Source of the DNA: Myxococcales bacterium
Lineage (GTDB): Bacteria > Myxococcota > Kuafuiibacteriia > Kuafuiibacteriales > Kuafuiibacteriaceae
Assembly: GCA_019634385.1 (NCBI GenBank)
Contig: JAHQVK010000187.1
Coordinates: 1-56,046, forward strand
Length of the DNA stretch: 56,046 nucleotides
Direction of reading: 5' to 3'
This document shows, one piece after another, positions 8,202 through 16,615 of this stretch. The notes under the pieces were generated by a model. It was not told the origin of the DNA. It did no database searches and saw nothing but the letters and a program-made list of their open reading frames with translations. Position numbers and translations under genes: made by a program. Position 1 is the first letter of the stretch. The number at the start of each line of letters is the position of its first letter.

Positions 8202-9275
8202 ATGTCAAAAGCTGTGGATCGTCTCTGGAAGGGTTTTTCGTCGTATGCCACCACGGCCATCTTTGGCATGTTGCTTTCGGTCTTAGTGGCTGTCTCTGCA
8301 TTTGTGCCTCAAGGGTGGCAGGCCGTTCAGCTTGCTGGTCTTGAGCACACCGAGACTATTCGAGAGCTATACGCGTGGGGGTTAACGGATATCGCGACCT
8401 CGTACTGGTTGTACGGGCTTGGATGCCTCATTTTGGGTAACTTGGTGGCAGTAGGCATTCGCGCGATCTCCACCGAACGTCAGCGGTCAGCGGTTGAAGT
8501 AGACGTCAAACGAGCGCCTCATCACGTCACGCTTGAAACCCCTCAACCGGAGCGAGCGGTAGAGGGGGTTCGCAACCTGCTGGCATCGACCCTAGGCCGC
8601 CCAGTACGAGAGAGTGTGCAGGGTGCACGCGTGACTCTGGCCTTTGATACTGCGCCTCAGGCTTTTCTTAGTCCTCTACTGACGCATGCTGGTTTGGTTG
8701 CGCTCCTCGTGGGTGCGGTCTTGGCGAATCGCCCAGCCCCCCCTCAGTACTCAGTGGCTAGAGCCAAGTTGGAGGTTAGGGATAGCCAGACCGGCCGGGT
8801 AGGCCGCTTTGATCTGGCAACACAAGAAGTCCGTCAATTTTTTCGGTGGCCAGCGAGCTATTCAATCGTCAACTACAGCCCAGACCGAGATGGATTGGGA
8901 CCTGCCATTAACATGCAACGGGTTGATCAACAGGCGCGCCGAATGGATAGTTTTTGGATCTTCCTGCACGCACCCGCTGGCTTTGATGCTCGTCATCGTA
9001 AGGGTGAGGTCTCTATTGCTGCTACCGAAATGGGTATGGTCCCGCGCCCTGGCGCGGGCATGGCTTCCCGCGTAGAGTCGCTACTGTTACTGGTGGGGCT
9101 AGGATTATTAGGCATTGGCGTGCGCGAATTGGGCCGGCCAGCGGGTGAGCTGGTGGTTAAAACCGATGGACGATACATTGAGCTTTTTGGGCTACCAACC
9201 CAATCCAACGATGGCCGGTTCTCGTCGGCTTTTGAGCGATGGACGCTACTGACTCGATGGGTGTTGACCACCTGA
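8202..9275 (+). CDS. ResB-like cytochrome c biogenesis membrane protein
   Basis: About 357 aa. The N-terminal pattern (two hydrophobic helices flanking FVPQGW and then a Tyr-Trp-rich stretch leading into a third helix at about 70-95) is that of ResB/Ccs1. A large extracytoplasmic domain and a final helix near residue 300 follow. ResB proteins deliver haem and work with ResC/CcsA in System II cytochrome c maturation; no CcsA-type partner is seen here, while a System I operon lies next door. I chose ATG 8202 (MSKAVDRLW) over an upstream in-frame TTG at 8178 because it sits directly before the basic/hydrophobic N-terminus. Sequence identity with true ResB looks low, hence 'ResB-like'. Confidence 0.7.
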   Translation: MSKAVDRLWKGFSSYATTAIFGMLLSVLVAVSAFVPQGWQAVQLAGLEHTETIRELYAWGLTDIATSYWLYGLGCLILGNLVAVGIRAISTERQRSAVEVDVKRAPHHVTLETPQPERAVEGVRNLLASTLGRPVRESVQGARVTLAFDTAPQAFLSPLLTHAGLVALLVGAVLANRPAPPQYSVARAKLEVRDSQTGRVGRFDLATQEVRQFFRWPASYSIVNYSPDRDGLGPAINMQRVDQQARRMDSFWIFLHAPAGFDARHRKGEVSIAATEMGMVPRPGAGMASRVESLLLLVGLGLLGIGVRELGRPAGELVVKTDGRYIELFGLPTQSNDGRFSSAFERWTLLTRWVLTT

Positions 9276-9354
9276 CTCGAGGCGCACAGTCGCGGTACCC
9301 GGCCAATCCCATCAACCATCAATGCCCGCATAAGCTTCTTCTGTCGAATCGTAG

Positions 9355-9486
9355 TACAGCAAAGACCCCTTGTTGATTCTGTAAGAATCAACAAGGGGTC
9401 GCGCAGCGGGGCATAGCCACGCGGAGAAGCAGCAACTTGGGTTCTACCCAAGTGATATCTGCTCAAACCAAATTCTTTCTGCTGTA
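9355..9486 (-). repeat. B-type cloverleaf repeat, copy B2
   Basis: Complete element in reverse orientation, bounded by TACAGCA and TGCTGTA. Arm III is a perfect 17-bp stem (9364-9380 with 9384-9400, loop GTA). Arm II (around 9404-9425) and arm I (CTTGGGTTCTACCCAAG) follow. It is slightly longer than the other copies because of extra bases between arm I and the right terminus. It occupies the gap between the ResB-like gene and the end of the ccm operon; I see nothing else in 9276-9632. Confidence 0.9.
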
Positions 9487-9632
9487 TGTGTAACTTCTTG
9501 ATAACAAGCAGGCGTGGGGATGAGTAAGCGATGAAAAGCCGAGGTGATCAAAAGATTAGATGGAAAAGATGGTCCGGACGGGGGAATCGCTCGACCGGAG
9601 CAACCGGTGCTTAGGCTCTATTGGACAAACCG

Positions 9633-9773
9633 CTAGTCCTCTGCTGCCAGGCGTTTACGTTTTCGTTCTGCAGCATCCCAAGCTTGTTGGACGCTGCGAG
9701 TGCCTAACATCCACCCGATGTAGACCCCAACGCTGACCGCTAAAGGAATGTAGATAACGTGAACAACAGTCAT
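9633..9773 (-). CDS. 46-aa single-span membrane protein at the end of the ccm operon
   Basis: A short gene read directly from the minus strand: ATG at 9773, TAG at 9633-9635. One hydrophobic helix (about residues 3-23, VVHVIYIPLAVSVGVYIGWM) precedes a charged, arginine/lysine-rich tail. The start lies three bases after the stop of the CcmD-like gene, so translational coupling is likely. Size and topology (short N-terminus, one helix, basic tail) are like CcmD or other small auxiliary membrane subunits, but I cannot assign a family. A companion in haem handling is inferred from position only. Confidence 0.6.
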   Translation of the reverse strand: MTVVHVIYIPLAVSVGVYIGWMLGTRSVQQAWDAAERKRKRLAAED

Positions 9774-9776
9774 GAC

Positions 9777-10130
9777 TCAGGATTCACGTTCTTTTACCGC
9801 GTCAATCCGTGAGCCGAGTTCCACCAACTCGTGGGCCAAACGCGCCTGTTGACGTCCAAGATGAATAAGGTAGCCCACAAATGCGAGGGCAAACATTCCG
9901 TATGCAGAGACCACTAAGAGTGAGGCATTCACCTCTTCCGTCACCGGTTTGCCGTTTTCAACCGGCTTAAACCCTTCAGCAATGGCTGCTTTAGTAGCCT
10001 CAGAGGGCCCCTGCGCAAAAACATCCGTGTATGAGACTATTACCCACGAGAATAGATATAGCCCTGTAGTAAGGACGAAAGTGGAGACTATGCGAGTATA
10101 CATCTGTCTGACGAAAGTCTTCATTACCAT
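9777..10130 (-). CDS. CcmD-like membrane protein
   Basis: A 117-aa protein with two predicted membrane helices (about 12-38 and 70-92). The C-terminal half (SAYGMFALAFVGYLIHLGRQ followed by a charged helix) has the pattern of CcmD, the small subunit that stabilises CcmC and CcmE and helps release holo-CcmE from the CcmABC complex. CcmD is normally about 50-70 aa with one helix; the N-terminal helix and the ~30-residue loop here are additional. It lies directly downstream of ccmC, the usual place of ccmD, which supports the call more than the weak sequence pattern does. Confidence 0.6.
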   Translation of the reverse strand: MVMKTFVRQMYTRIVSTFVLTTGLYLFSWVIVSYTDVFAQGPSEATKAAIAEGFKPVENGKPVTEEVNASLLVVSAYGMFALAFVGYLIHLGRQQARLAHELVELGSRIDAVKERES

Positions 10131-10143
10131 GTTTGTGATGTCC

Positions 10144-10872
10144 TTAGTTGTCTAAGCCAGCTTCGGTGACTTTCATATGGATTCGCTCCACAGCCGTTTC
10201 TAGCGAACCGATGCGGAGACGAGACCATAGAAGAGCAATATAAGTGAGGGTAAAACCGCCAACACATACCCAGAGGGTTGCAAACATACGAGGTTCAAGT
10301 TTTTGAACTAGTTTGGGCGGATGACTGCCGCTCCATAGATCCACTGCGTACCATACAAAAACGGCATTCAGTAGAGCTAAGATAGACAGACCCGCTGAGA
10401 TAGTTTTCGACTGAGGACCGGAGTAACTGCGAACGATCTTACAGGCGACTAGGGTTAAGACCATGACCAAGGTTGAGGTCAACCGAACGTCCCAAACCCA
10501 AAAAACCCCCCAGGCCTTGCGCGCCCACAGAGGACCAGAAATAATGACCATAATGCCAAAAAGTATAGCGAGTTCAACACCGGCATCAGCAATTCTATCC
10601 CAAAGATCTCGGCGGGTGATGAGATAGGTAATAGAACCAACGGCAAGGACCGGAGCGGAGAGCATCATCGACCAAGCTGCGGGGACATGAAAATAGAAAA
10701 TCTTTTGAACAAATCCCATGACTTTTTCGCCGGGTGCGTAAAAAAACGCCATCCAGGCTCCGAGCATGAGAAGCCCAACCGCAAGTATCGATAAGGTCAT
10801 GAGCCACGGATTGACGGTCAATCGGCGATGACTGTCGAATAGTTCTATTTGGGCTTTAGGTGGTAGGGTCAT
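10144..10872 (-). CDS. ccmC: haem exporter/chaperone subunit CcmC
   Basis: A 242-aa inner-membrane protein with six predicted helices. It carries the tryptophan-rich WGVFWVWD signature (121-128) of the haem-handling protein family and flanking histidines His62 and His184, which in CcmC ligate haem. CcmC loads haem onto CcmE in System I maturation. It sits 21 bases after ccmB and 13 bases before the CcmD-like gene, and length and motif are standard. Start is ATG. Confidence 0.95.
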   Translation of the reverse strand: MTLPPKAQIELFDSHRRLTVNPWLMTLSILAVGLLMLGAWMAFFYAPGEKVMGFVQKIFYFHVPAAWSMMLSAPVLAVGSITYLITRRDLWDRIADAGVELAILFGIMVIISGPLWARKAWGVFWVWDVRLTSTLVMVLTLVACKIVRSYSGPQSKTISAGLSILALLNAVFVWYAVDLWSGSHPPKLVQKLEPRMFATLWVCVGGFTLTYIALLWSRLRIGSLETAVERIHMKVTEAGLDN

Positions 10873-10893
10873 TGATTGTGCTCCTTTCAGATC

Positions 10894-11619
10894 TTAATCC
10901 GTTACGAGATGTTCGAAGAGCCATAGTGAAGCTATTCCGAAAAGGATATCTATCACTATCAGTAGTCTCAGCCATGCACCGTAGCCGTCGAGTGAGGCTT
11001 GTGGGTCAAGAAGTGCGGAGCTGGCGGTTACCCCGGTGATCATTACCGGTAGGATGAAGGGATAAAGAATCACAGCCAAAAGTACATCTTTGGCTCGGGA
11101 CCGAGCGAGCATGGCGGCGAGAAGGGTACCCACGATAGCATAACCGATGGTGCCGAGAGTAAGCACAAGCACCAACTGTCCCCACACGGTGGAGTTAGCA
11201 CGCACGTTGAAGAAGAACATTACCGCTGGAAAAACGATACATTCCACCGCCACCATAAAGAACAGCACACCAAGTGCTTTTCCCAGGTAGATAGCCTGTC
11301 TAGAGATAGGGGCTAGTAATAGACCGCGCAAACAGTCGTCCTCACGCTCTCGCTCAAAAGCTCTACCCAGACCTAGGGTGCCAGAAAAAGCCACTGAAAC
11401 CCACAGAATCCCCGATACCATCGAAGGTACTGGCGTACTGCGGCCGGCCGAAAACGAGAACGCAAAGACAATGACAACCAGGAATCCGAAATATCCCATA
11501 GTTAGGAGGATTTCTCGGCTCCGAAGTTCAATGCGGAGATCTTTCTCGGCCATGGACCAAGCGTCCATCAATAGGTGATGAATGCTCTCTCTGTTGGGCC
11601 ACGAAGAGGGATGTTTCAC
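10894..11619 (-). CDS. ccmB: ABC transporter permease CcmB
   Basis: A 241-aa membrane protein with six hydrophobic segments, a cytosolic N-terminus containing AWSMAEKDLRIELRSRE (typical of CcmB) and no ATPase motif. Together with CcmA it forms the ABC module whose ATP hydrolysis drives release of holo-CcmE from CcmC. The GTG start overlaps the ccmA stop by four bases, so the two subunits are translationally coupled. Confidence 0.93.
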   Translation of the reverse strand: MKHPSSWPNRESIHHLLMDAWSMAEKDLRIELRSREILLTMGYFGFLVVIVFAFSFSAGRSTPVPSMVSGILWVSVAFSGTLGLGRAFEREREDDCLRGLLLAPISRQAIYLGKALGVLFFMVAVECIVFPAVMFFFNVRANSTVWGQLVLVLTLGTIGYAIVGTLLAAMLARSRAKDVLLAVILYPFILPVMITGVTASSALLDPQASLDGYGAWLRLLIVIDILFGIASLWLFEHLVTD

Positions 11620-12374
11620 GAGTTGTTCTCCGAATGAAGACGTCGTCCATCTTCTGCAGCGTTCGCATACAGTTGACGAAGCTCCGGAGTCCCTAAGCGC
11701 CCGGTATGCTCAGCAACGATACGACCACGCTTAAGCACAATGTAGTGATCAGCCAATTCTGCGCTCAGCCCTAAATCGTGGCTGACGACCACCGTCATAA
11801 CTCCTCGAGCCCGCTGATCATCAACCGCCCTTAAGGCAATCTCCCTCGATGCTCGGTCCAGTCCACTGAAAGGTTCATCCAGTAAGAGCAATCCGGGGCA
11901 ACCGATCAACGCCCTGGCAAGGCCTAACCGTTGTCTCATGCCTCGGGAGAATGTCTTTGCCAGTCGATCCGCGGCATCTTGTAGCTCAAAATGGTCGAGC
12001 CAAAACATCGCTTCTGCGGCAGGATCAGAAGCCCCGTGCAGCTTTGCGAAGAATCGTAGATTCTCCGCTGCACTTAGCTCTCCGTAGGTTAGGGCAGCAT
12101 GGGAGACCAGACCAATGCGCCCACGGGCTTGGTGTGCTCGTTCAGGAGGCCAGTCATCAAAGTGGACCGCACCATGAGTGGGGCGGGTTAGGGTAGAGAA
12201 GATAGATAAAAGGGTGGTCTTCCCCGCACCATTTGGTCCCAGCAGTGCCGTGACACTGCCGGCAGGAATGGTGAGACTCACATTGTGAAGAGCACGATGT
12301 CGTCCGAAAATTTTGGTGACGTTACGAGCCTCCACTAACTGGAAAGCCGTGGGGAAGTGAGAAGTTTGGGTCAC
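11616..12374 (-). CDS. ccmA: ABC transporter ATP-binding protein CcmA
   Basis: A 252-aa ABC ATPase. Walker A is GPNGAGKTT, the signature region reads FSRGMRQRLGLARAL, Walker B is LLLLDEPFSGLD and the switch histidine is in VVSHD. Gene order and its pairing with ccmB identify it as CcmA rather than another ABC subunit. The start is GTG in a four-base overlap with the preceding gene; the end overlaps ccmB. Confidence 0.93.
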   Translation of the reverse strand: MTQTSHFPTAFQLVEARNVTKIFGRHRALHNVSLTIPAGSVTALLGPNGAGKTTLLSIFSTLTRPTHGAVHFDDWPPERAHQARGRIGLVSHAALTYGELSAAENLRFFAKLHGASDPAAEAMFWLDHFELQDAADRLAKTFSRGMRQRLGLARALIGCPGLLLLDEPFSGLDRASREIALRAVDDQRARGVMTVVVSHDLGLSAELADHYIVLKRGRIVAEHTGRLGTPELRQLYANAAEDGRRLHSENNS

Positions 12375-13285
12375 GACGACCTCGAGCTAGCTGGCTCCGA
12401 TGAACGTTGGACAATGTCCTGTTCTCTCAATACATCCGCAAGCTCTCTCATAAGCGAGGCGTGCCGACGGTCGTGTTGTTTATCCACAATCTTTCCGGCC
12501 TGTCGGTCTTCTTCCAGAAGTTCGAGAGCCTTCAGAAGTTGCTCTCTACGAGCTTCTGCGGAAAGTGCCCCCATCGTTTGATGGACTTGGTCTCGTTGTG
12601 GGTTATTAAGGAGAGCGTAGAGCATCCAGATTAATGCCAACCCGCATAGCCCGAAGGCTATGGTTCGAGGCCAGCCATTTCGTGAGGGAAGCCCGGTCAC
12701 CTGAAACTCAAAGAGGCTATCCGCTGGTACCTGATTGAAATCAAAGATAACAAAACTCAAACCATTTAGGTCACGAGTACGACGGGAAAGCGGAATATTG
12801 GCTTTGAGGTCCAGTCCTGCGATATCTTCAACAATCACTCGTCCGGCCTGAATAGGCACGGGGAACCGACGTGAGAAGCGCAGACGGCCATCGTGGACAG
12901 GCGCGAGATAAGCGCCTGCAAAACCATGACTACCCGGTCCCAGAGCTCGCTTGGCGCTGATCACTGTCCCCGCTTCGTTTGCCTCAAACCCAACAACATC
13001 TTCGTCTACGGTCAGCCGCCGCGCCCCGTCTCCCAACGAAAAGACCAGGTCCTTGGCGGGAACAAAACCGGAAGTGGGGTTTTGTATCTGCCAGTTCTCC
13101 TGCACCTTCATATGGTTCTCATCGAGCTCCAAAATAAAGGTGGCTTGGGACCGTAGTTCACTTTTGGAGGCAGGAGCGCCCGCTGGTGCTGAACTAGGCT
13201 GGGATGACTGGGCACTCAGTGTCCCTTCCCAGCCCACAGATATGGTGACCATCAGCCATAGTGCTGGGTAAGATAAGAACTTCAT
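12371..13285 (-). CDS. uncharacterised secreted/membrane protein within the ccm operon
   Basis: About 304 aa. I placed the start at ATG 13285 (MKFLSYPALW), which overlaps the preceding stop by four bases and gives a clean signal peptide; a longer open frame reaches 13369. After a Ser/Ala/Pro-rich linker comes an extracytoplasmic beta-rich domain (about 45-215), one membrane helix (about 225-245), and a cytosolic helical tail rich in Glu/Arg (LEEDRQAGKIVDK). I do not recognise the family. Its position between the Zn-ribbon protein and ccmA, with overlaps on both sides, implies a role tied to haem delivery or apocytochrome handling. Confidence 0.75.
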   Translation of the reverse strand: MKFLSYPALWLMVTISVGWEGTLSAQSSQPSSAPAGAPASKSELRSQATFILELDENHMKVQENWQIQNPTSGFVPAKDLVFSLGDGARRLTVDEDVVGFEANEAGTVISAKRALGPGSHGFAGAYLAPVHDGRLRFSRRFPVPIQAGRVIVEDIAGLDLKANIPLSRRTRDLNGLSFVIFDFNQVPADSLFEFQVTGLPSRNGWPRTIAFGLCGLALIWMLYALLNNPQRDQVHQTMGALSAEARREQLLKALELLEEDRQAGKIVDKQHDRRHASLMRELADVLREQDIVQRSSEPASSRSS

Positions 13286-14001
13286 GCGGCCTTCTCCTCC
13301 GCGCGTGGACGGCCACATCCACCGCAGAAATACGCATCCATGTCGTTGGCATAGCCACAAGCCTCGCACACCAACATGTCGTCGCTGACTTTCAACACCA
13401 CCTGTCGGTCGTCGAAGAGTCGATGGTCAGCCGCCGGGGCTGTACTGCTCAATATCTTGGTAGACAGGCTGGAAGTTACTGCTTGGGCAGGCGTTGGCTC
13501 TGCCTTAGTAGATTTGGCCGCTTTCCGCTTAGCTGGGACCGGTCGCCCAGTTCTGACCGCGACCAGCTTCTCCGCCTCATGGGACCAGTGTTCATCGGTT
13601 GCTTTGAGCTCCTGGATGATGGCGATCGCTCGGGTTTCAGCGGAACGGCGAAGGCGCAGATATTCTGCCTCATTCATTTTCGCGGTCGCAAAGTCAGCCT
13701 CCAGGTCTTTGATACCCTGGAGAAGCAGGCGTTTTTCGTCTTCAAGTCGTTCCCGTTGATAGTCGCGCACCCGGCCGGTGACCTGTAAAGTTGGGTCGGA
13801 TACTGAGGCCACCATCCGAGTAAACACCCATGCAGTGAAAGCGAGGGCGAGGGCGCATGCTATGAAATTGATCGTTGGAAACGCACCGTACTTCGTCCCA
13901 ATAATCACCGCGACCACGCCCAGCCCAAAAATCGCCTCAACGATGAGCAGGGCTCGTTCGTAGGGCTGTGTGTGTCCTACGGCTGAGTTGCTAGTTGTCA
14001 C
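13282..14001 (-). CDS. membrane protein with C-terminal zinc ribbon, ccm operon
   Basis: A 239-aa protein with two N-terminal membrane helices (about 18-37 and 45-67). A long charged helical region follows, whose LLLQGIKDLEADFATAKMNE stretch is reminiscent of the coiled coil after the helices of CcmI. It ends in a CX2C...CX2C zinc ribbon (CEACGY and CGGCGR near 211-231). It occupies the CcmI/CcmG position after CcmH. Start GTG shares one base with the CcmH stop (TAGTG). Zn binding is inferred from the cysteines. Function unknown; a scaffold linking CcmH and CcmF is one possibility. Confidence 0.75.
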   Translation of the reverse strand: MTTSNSAVGHTQPYERALLIVEAIFGLGVVAVIIGTKYGAFPTINFIACALALAFTAWVFTRMVASVSDPTLQVTGRVRDYQRERLEDEKRLLLQGIKDLEADFATAKMNEAEYLRLRRSAETRAIAIIQELKATDEHWSHEAEKLVAVRTGRPVPAKRKAAKSTKAEPTPAQAVTSSLSTKILSSTAPAADHRLFDDRQVVLKVSDDMLVCEACGYANDMDAYFCGGCGRPRAEEKAA

Positions 14002-14570
14002 TATTCGTCCTCCAGTTCGTCCAGCTCTTGCTCCAGACGCTTACGAACGGCAAGCTCTTCGGGGTTAACTGTCTCTCGCTGAGTCGGCACCGGTACCAAC
14101 TCTGGCTCGCTACGAAGGCGTAAGCCATACCAAGTTAAGAGGAGCAGAGTGAGCGCCGCCCCTCCGAACGGGAGTGCCCAGCTCAATCGACCAAAAGCGG
14201 TAGCTGGCGGGTGAGGCAAAGACTTGAGTCCGTGAGCCTCTGTGAATGCGTTCACAATTTGCTCGCTGGTTTTGCCCTGCATCAACGCATACTGAATGGT
14301 GTGTTGATTCTGTCTCGCCCAACCACACTCACAATTTGCAACGAGACGACGAGGGCATGTTCCGCACAGGCACACGACTTCCCGCCCGACCACTTTCGCC
14401 TTCTCTACGATCTCTTTGGGAACTGGTTGTGGACGCTTCAGATCAACACCAAGAATCTTCGCGGCCGCATCTGCGGTGCCGCTGGAGAAATCGTGGGCCT
14501 CACAACCAACAAGGGTTATGAGGCCCACAACAAAGATCGACTGGACTATCCAATGACGGCTAAAATGCAA
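14001..14570 (-). CDS. ccmH: CcmH/CycL-like thiol-redox lipoprotein
   Basis: About 189 aa. I chose TTG 14570: GGAG lies seven bases upstream, and the resulting N-terminus is a lipoprotein signal (hydrophobic stretch ending LITLVGC). The open frame continues upstream to 14717 inside ccmF, which is less likely. The domain contains VCLCGTC, with a CXXC pair, followed by an NCECGWA pair, in the place of the redox motif by which CcmH reduces apocytochrome cysteines before haem ligation. A single membrane helix (about 132-151 of the mature form) and an acidic tail follow. It overlaps ccmF by 25 bases. The four-cysteine arrangement is unlike E. coli CcmH but fits delta-type relatives. Confidence 0.82.
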   Translation of the reverse strand: MHFSRHWIVQSIFVVGLITLVGCEAHDFSSGTADAAAKILGVDLKRPQPVPKEIVEKAKVVGREVVCLCGTCPRRLVANCECGWARQNQHTIQYALMQGKTSEQIVNAFTEAHGLKSLPHPPATAFGRLSWALPFGGAALTLLLLTWYGLRLRSEPELVPVPTQRETVNPEELAVRKRLEQELDELEDE

Positions 14571-16615
14571 GACAATACTCCAAGCATGAGGAGCGCAGTT
14601 GAACCGGCTCCGGCCCAAGCCCATCCAAATCTCTGAGGGGCTCGTACTTGTTGCCGAGACCGAGCGGGCCAGACTGCGACCGCCCACCCTATAAGCATGA
14701 CCGCAGTGCCTATCCAAAGGAAGTTGACCAATGGATTCACTTTGAGCTGAAGGGCGACCGATTCGGTACGAGGATCATAACCGCCCAGCACAAGATACAG
14801 ATCGTCCCGGAGACTAAGACGTTTGTCGACCTCAGTAGTCACCTGCTCCTCAGGGACACGATAGGACCATTTAGCAGGAGCGAGGGTGCCTAGTACCTCG
14901 TCGGTGCCCGCCTTAAACACCGTCACATGAGCGGTGATTGAGGACTTTTGCCCATCATCGCCGGATTCTAGCCGATCAAAGCGAACTTCGTAGTTACCAA
15001 CCCGTGCACGCTCACCGGGTTGTAGCTGCTGCTCGTCTTCGATCTTATAAGCATTACCAGCGAAAGCTACAAAAGTTAGTACCAGGCCAAAATGAATGAT
15101 GTATCCACCATATCGTCGTTTCGCACGACCCATGAGGTTGAGGAGTGCTTCCCCAAAGGACTCTTGGCTATTCCTCATGCGAGCACGAGAGCCCCTCCAA
15201 AACTCTTGAATAATAGTGGTGGTGACGAGGACGCACAAGCAGAAGGTCGTGAGAGCCCATGGCTCTTGAAGCCCTAGTCCCCACATGATGGGGGCGGCGA
15301 GGGCAGCCATGGTTGTGGGCATAACAAACTGCTTAAACAGCGAAGAGGAGGTGGATTTACGCCACGGAAGCAGAGGCCCAACCCCGGTGAGGAATAAGAG
15401 AATGAGGCCCAAAGGACGCATCCAGAGATTGAAGAAACTTGCACCCACATTAACTTCCTGGCCGTAGAAGAAGCGGTATACCGACGGGAATAGCGTCCCA
15501 AAAAGCACAAAGAAGGCCATCATGACCAAGATCCAGTTGTTCAGTAGGAACACAAACTCCCGACTGAGAACTGATTCCAGACGGTTCTCAGGGGCGAGTT
15601 CTTTAGCGCGCCAAATGACGAGCCCGGTGCTTACAACCACCGTAATAGCGATGAAGACGAGAAATGTATTTCCGATATCAGATTGGGCAAAGGCATGTAC
15701 TGATTGAACAATCCCGGATCGGGTCATCATTGTCCCCACGAGAGTCAGAACAAAAGTAAGAATGATCAGGATTACATTCCACATTTTGAACGACTGTCGT
15801 CGTTCTTGCACTTGAATGGAGTGAATAAACGCGGTGCCGGTCAACCATGGAATGAATGCCGCGTTTTCAACCGGGTCCCAGGCCCAGTAACCACCCCAGC
15901 CAAGTTCCTCGTAAGCCCACAGGCCCCCAAGTACGAGGCCAATGGTCAGAAAAACCCATGCGGCAAGACACCAGCGCCGCATCGCATCAACCCATCCGTA
16001 ATCCAGATGCCCGTGGGCTAGGGCGCCGATGGCAAAACAAAACGGAATGGTCCAGCCAATGTATCCTAAGTAGAGACTGGGTGGATGGGTCACCATATAT
16101 GGATTTTGGAGCAATGGATTAAGTCCACGTCCATCCGAGGGAGCACCACCTAGATACGTCTCAAATGGATTAGCGTTCAAGATCATCAAAATGGTGAAAA
16201 AGAGGGTCACCGCCATCATCGCCACGATAGTGTAAGGAAGAATAGCTCGGTTCTTGTCTTTATTGACGTAAACTGCCACCGCCGACCAGACGGACATGAC
16301 CCACACCCAAAAGAGTAGGGAGCCGTCCTGACCGCCCCAAAAAGCGGTTGCCTTATAAAATAGAGGCATTGAGCGATCGCTATAGTGATGAACGTATTTC
16401 ACCGAATAGTCATCGGTGACAAACAGATAGATCAAGGCCAGTGACGCGATGGATAAGCATCCAAAAACGACGTAGACGCCGTTTTGTGCACTGATAGCCA
16501 GTCTTGTGTCTCGGCGATGGTAACCGACAATGGCAGCGGCTGCGGTATAGCAGGCCACTACCATGGCTGTGAGCATGGCTAGATAGCCAAAATCTGCAAA
16601 TCCGAATTCAGGCAT
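14546..16615 (-). CDS. ccmF: cytochrome c haem lyase subunit CcmF
   Basis: A 689-aa polytopic inner-membrane protein. The haem-handling signature WGGYWAWDPVENAAFIPWL lies near residue 240, with conserved histidine-containing loops on both sides. A periplasmic domain near the C-terminus (about 530-630) precedes the last helix. CcmF accepts haem from CcmE and, with CcmH, ligates it to CXXCH apocytochromes. Length is typical. It shares one base with the ccmE stop (TAATG), giving tight coupling. Confidence 0.96.
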   Translation of the reverse strand: MPEFGFADFGYLAMLTAMVVACYTAAAAIVGYHRRDTRLAISAQNGVYVVFGCLSIASLALIYLFVTDDYSVKYVHHYSDRSMPLFYKATAFWGGQDGSLLFWVWVMSVWSAVAVYVNKDKNRAILPYTIVAMMAVTLFFTILMILNANPFETYLGGAPSDGRGLNPLLQNPYMVTHPPSLYLGYIGWTIPFCFAIGALAHGHLDYGWVDAMRRWCLAAWVFLTIGLVLGGLWAYEELGWGGYWAWDPVENAAFIPWLTGTAFIHSIQVQERRQSFKMWNVILIILTFVLTLVGTMMTRSGIVQSVHAFAQSDIGNTFLVFIAITVVVSTGLVIWRAKELAPENRLESVLSREFVFLLNNWILVMMAFFVLFGTLFPSVYRFFYGQEVNVGASFFNLWMRPLGLILLFLTGVGPLLPWRKSTSSSLFKQFVMPTTMAALAAPIMWGLGLQEPWALTTFCLCVLVTTTIIQEFWRGSRARMRNSQESFGEALLNLMGRAKRRYGGYIIHFGLVLTFVAFAGNAYKIEDEQQLQPGERARVGNYEVRFDRLESGDDGQKSSITAHVTVFKAGTDEVLGTLAPAKWSYRVPEEQVTTEVDKRLSLRDDLYLVLGGYDPRTESVALQLKVNPLVNFLWIGTAVMLIGWAVAVWPARSRQQVRAPQRFGWAWAGAGSTALLMLGVLSCILAVIG

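Noticed and set aside
9364..9400. Arm III of B2 as an intrinsic terminator
   Set aside because: The stem is strong but no run of T follows on either strand; it is better explained as part of the repeat, although it may still affect transcription.
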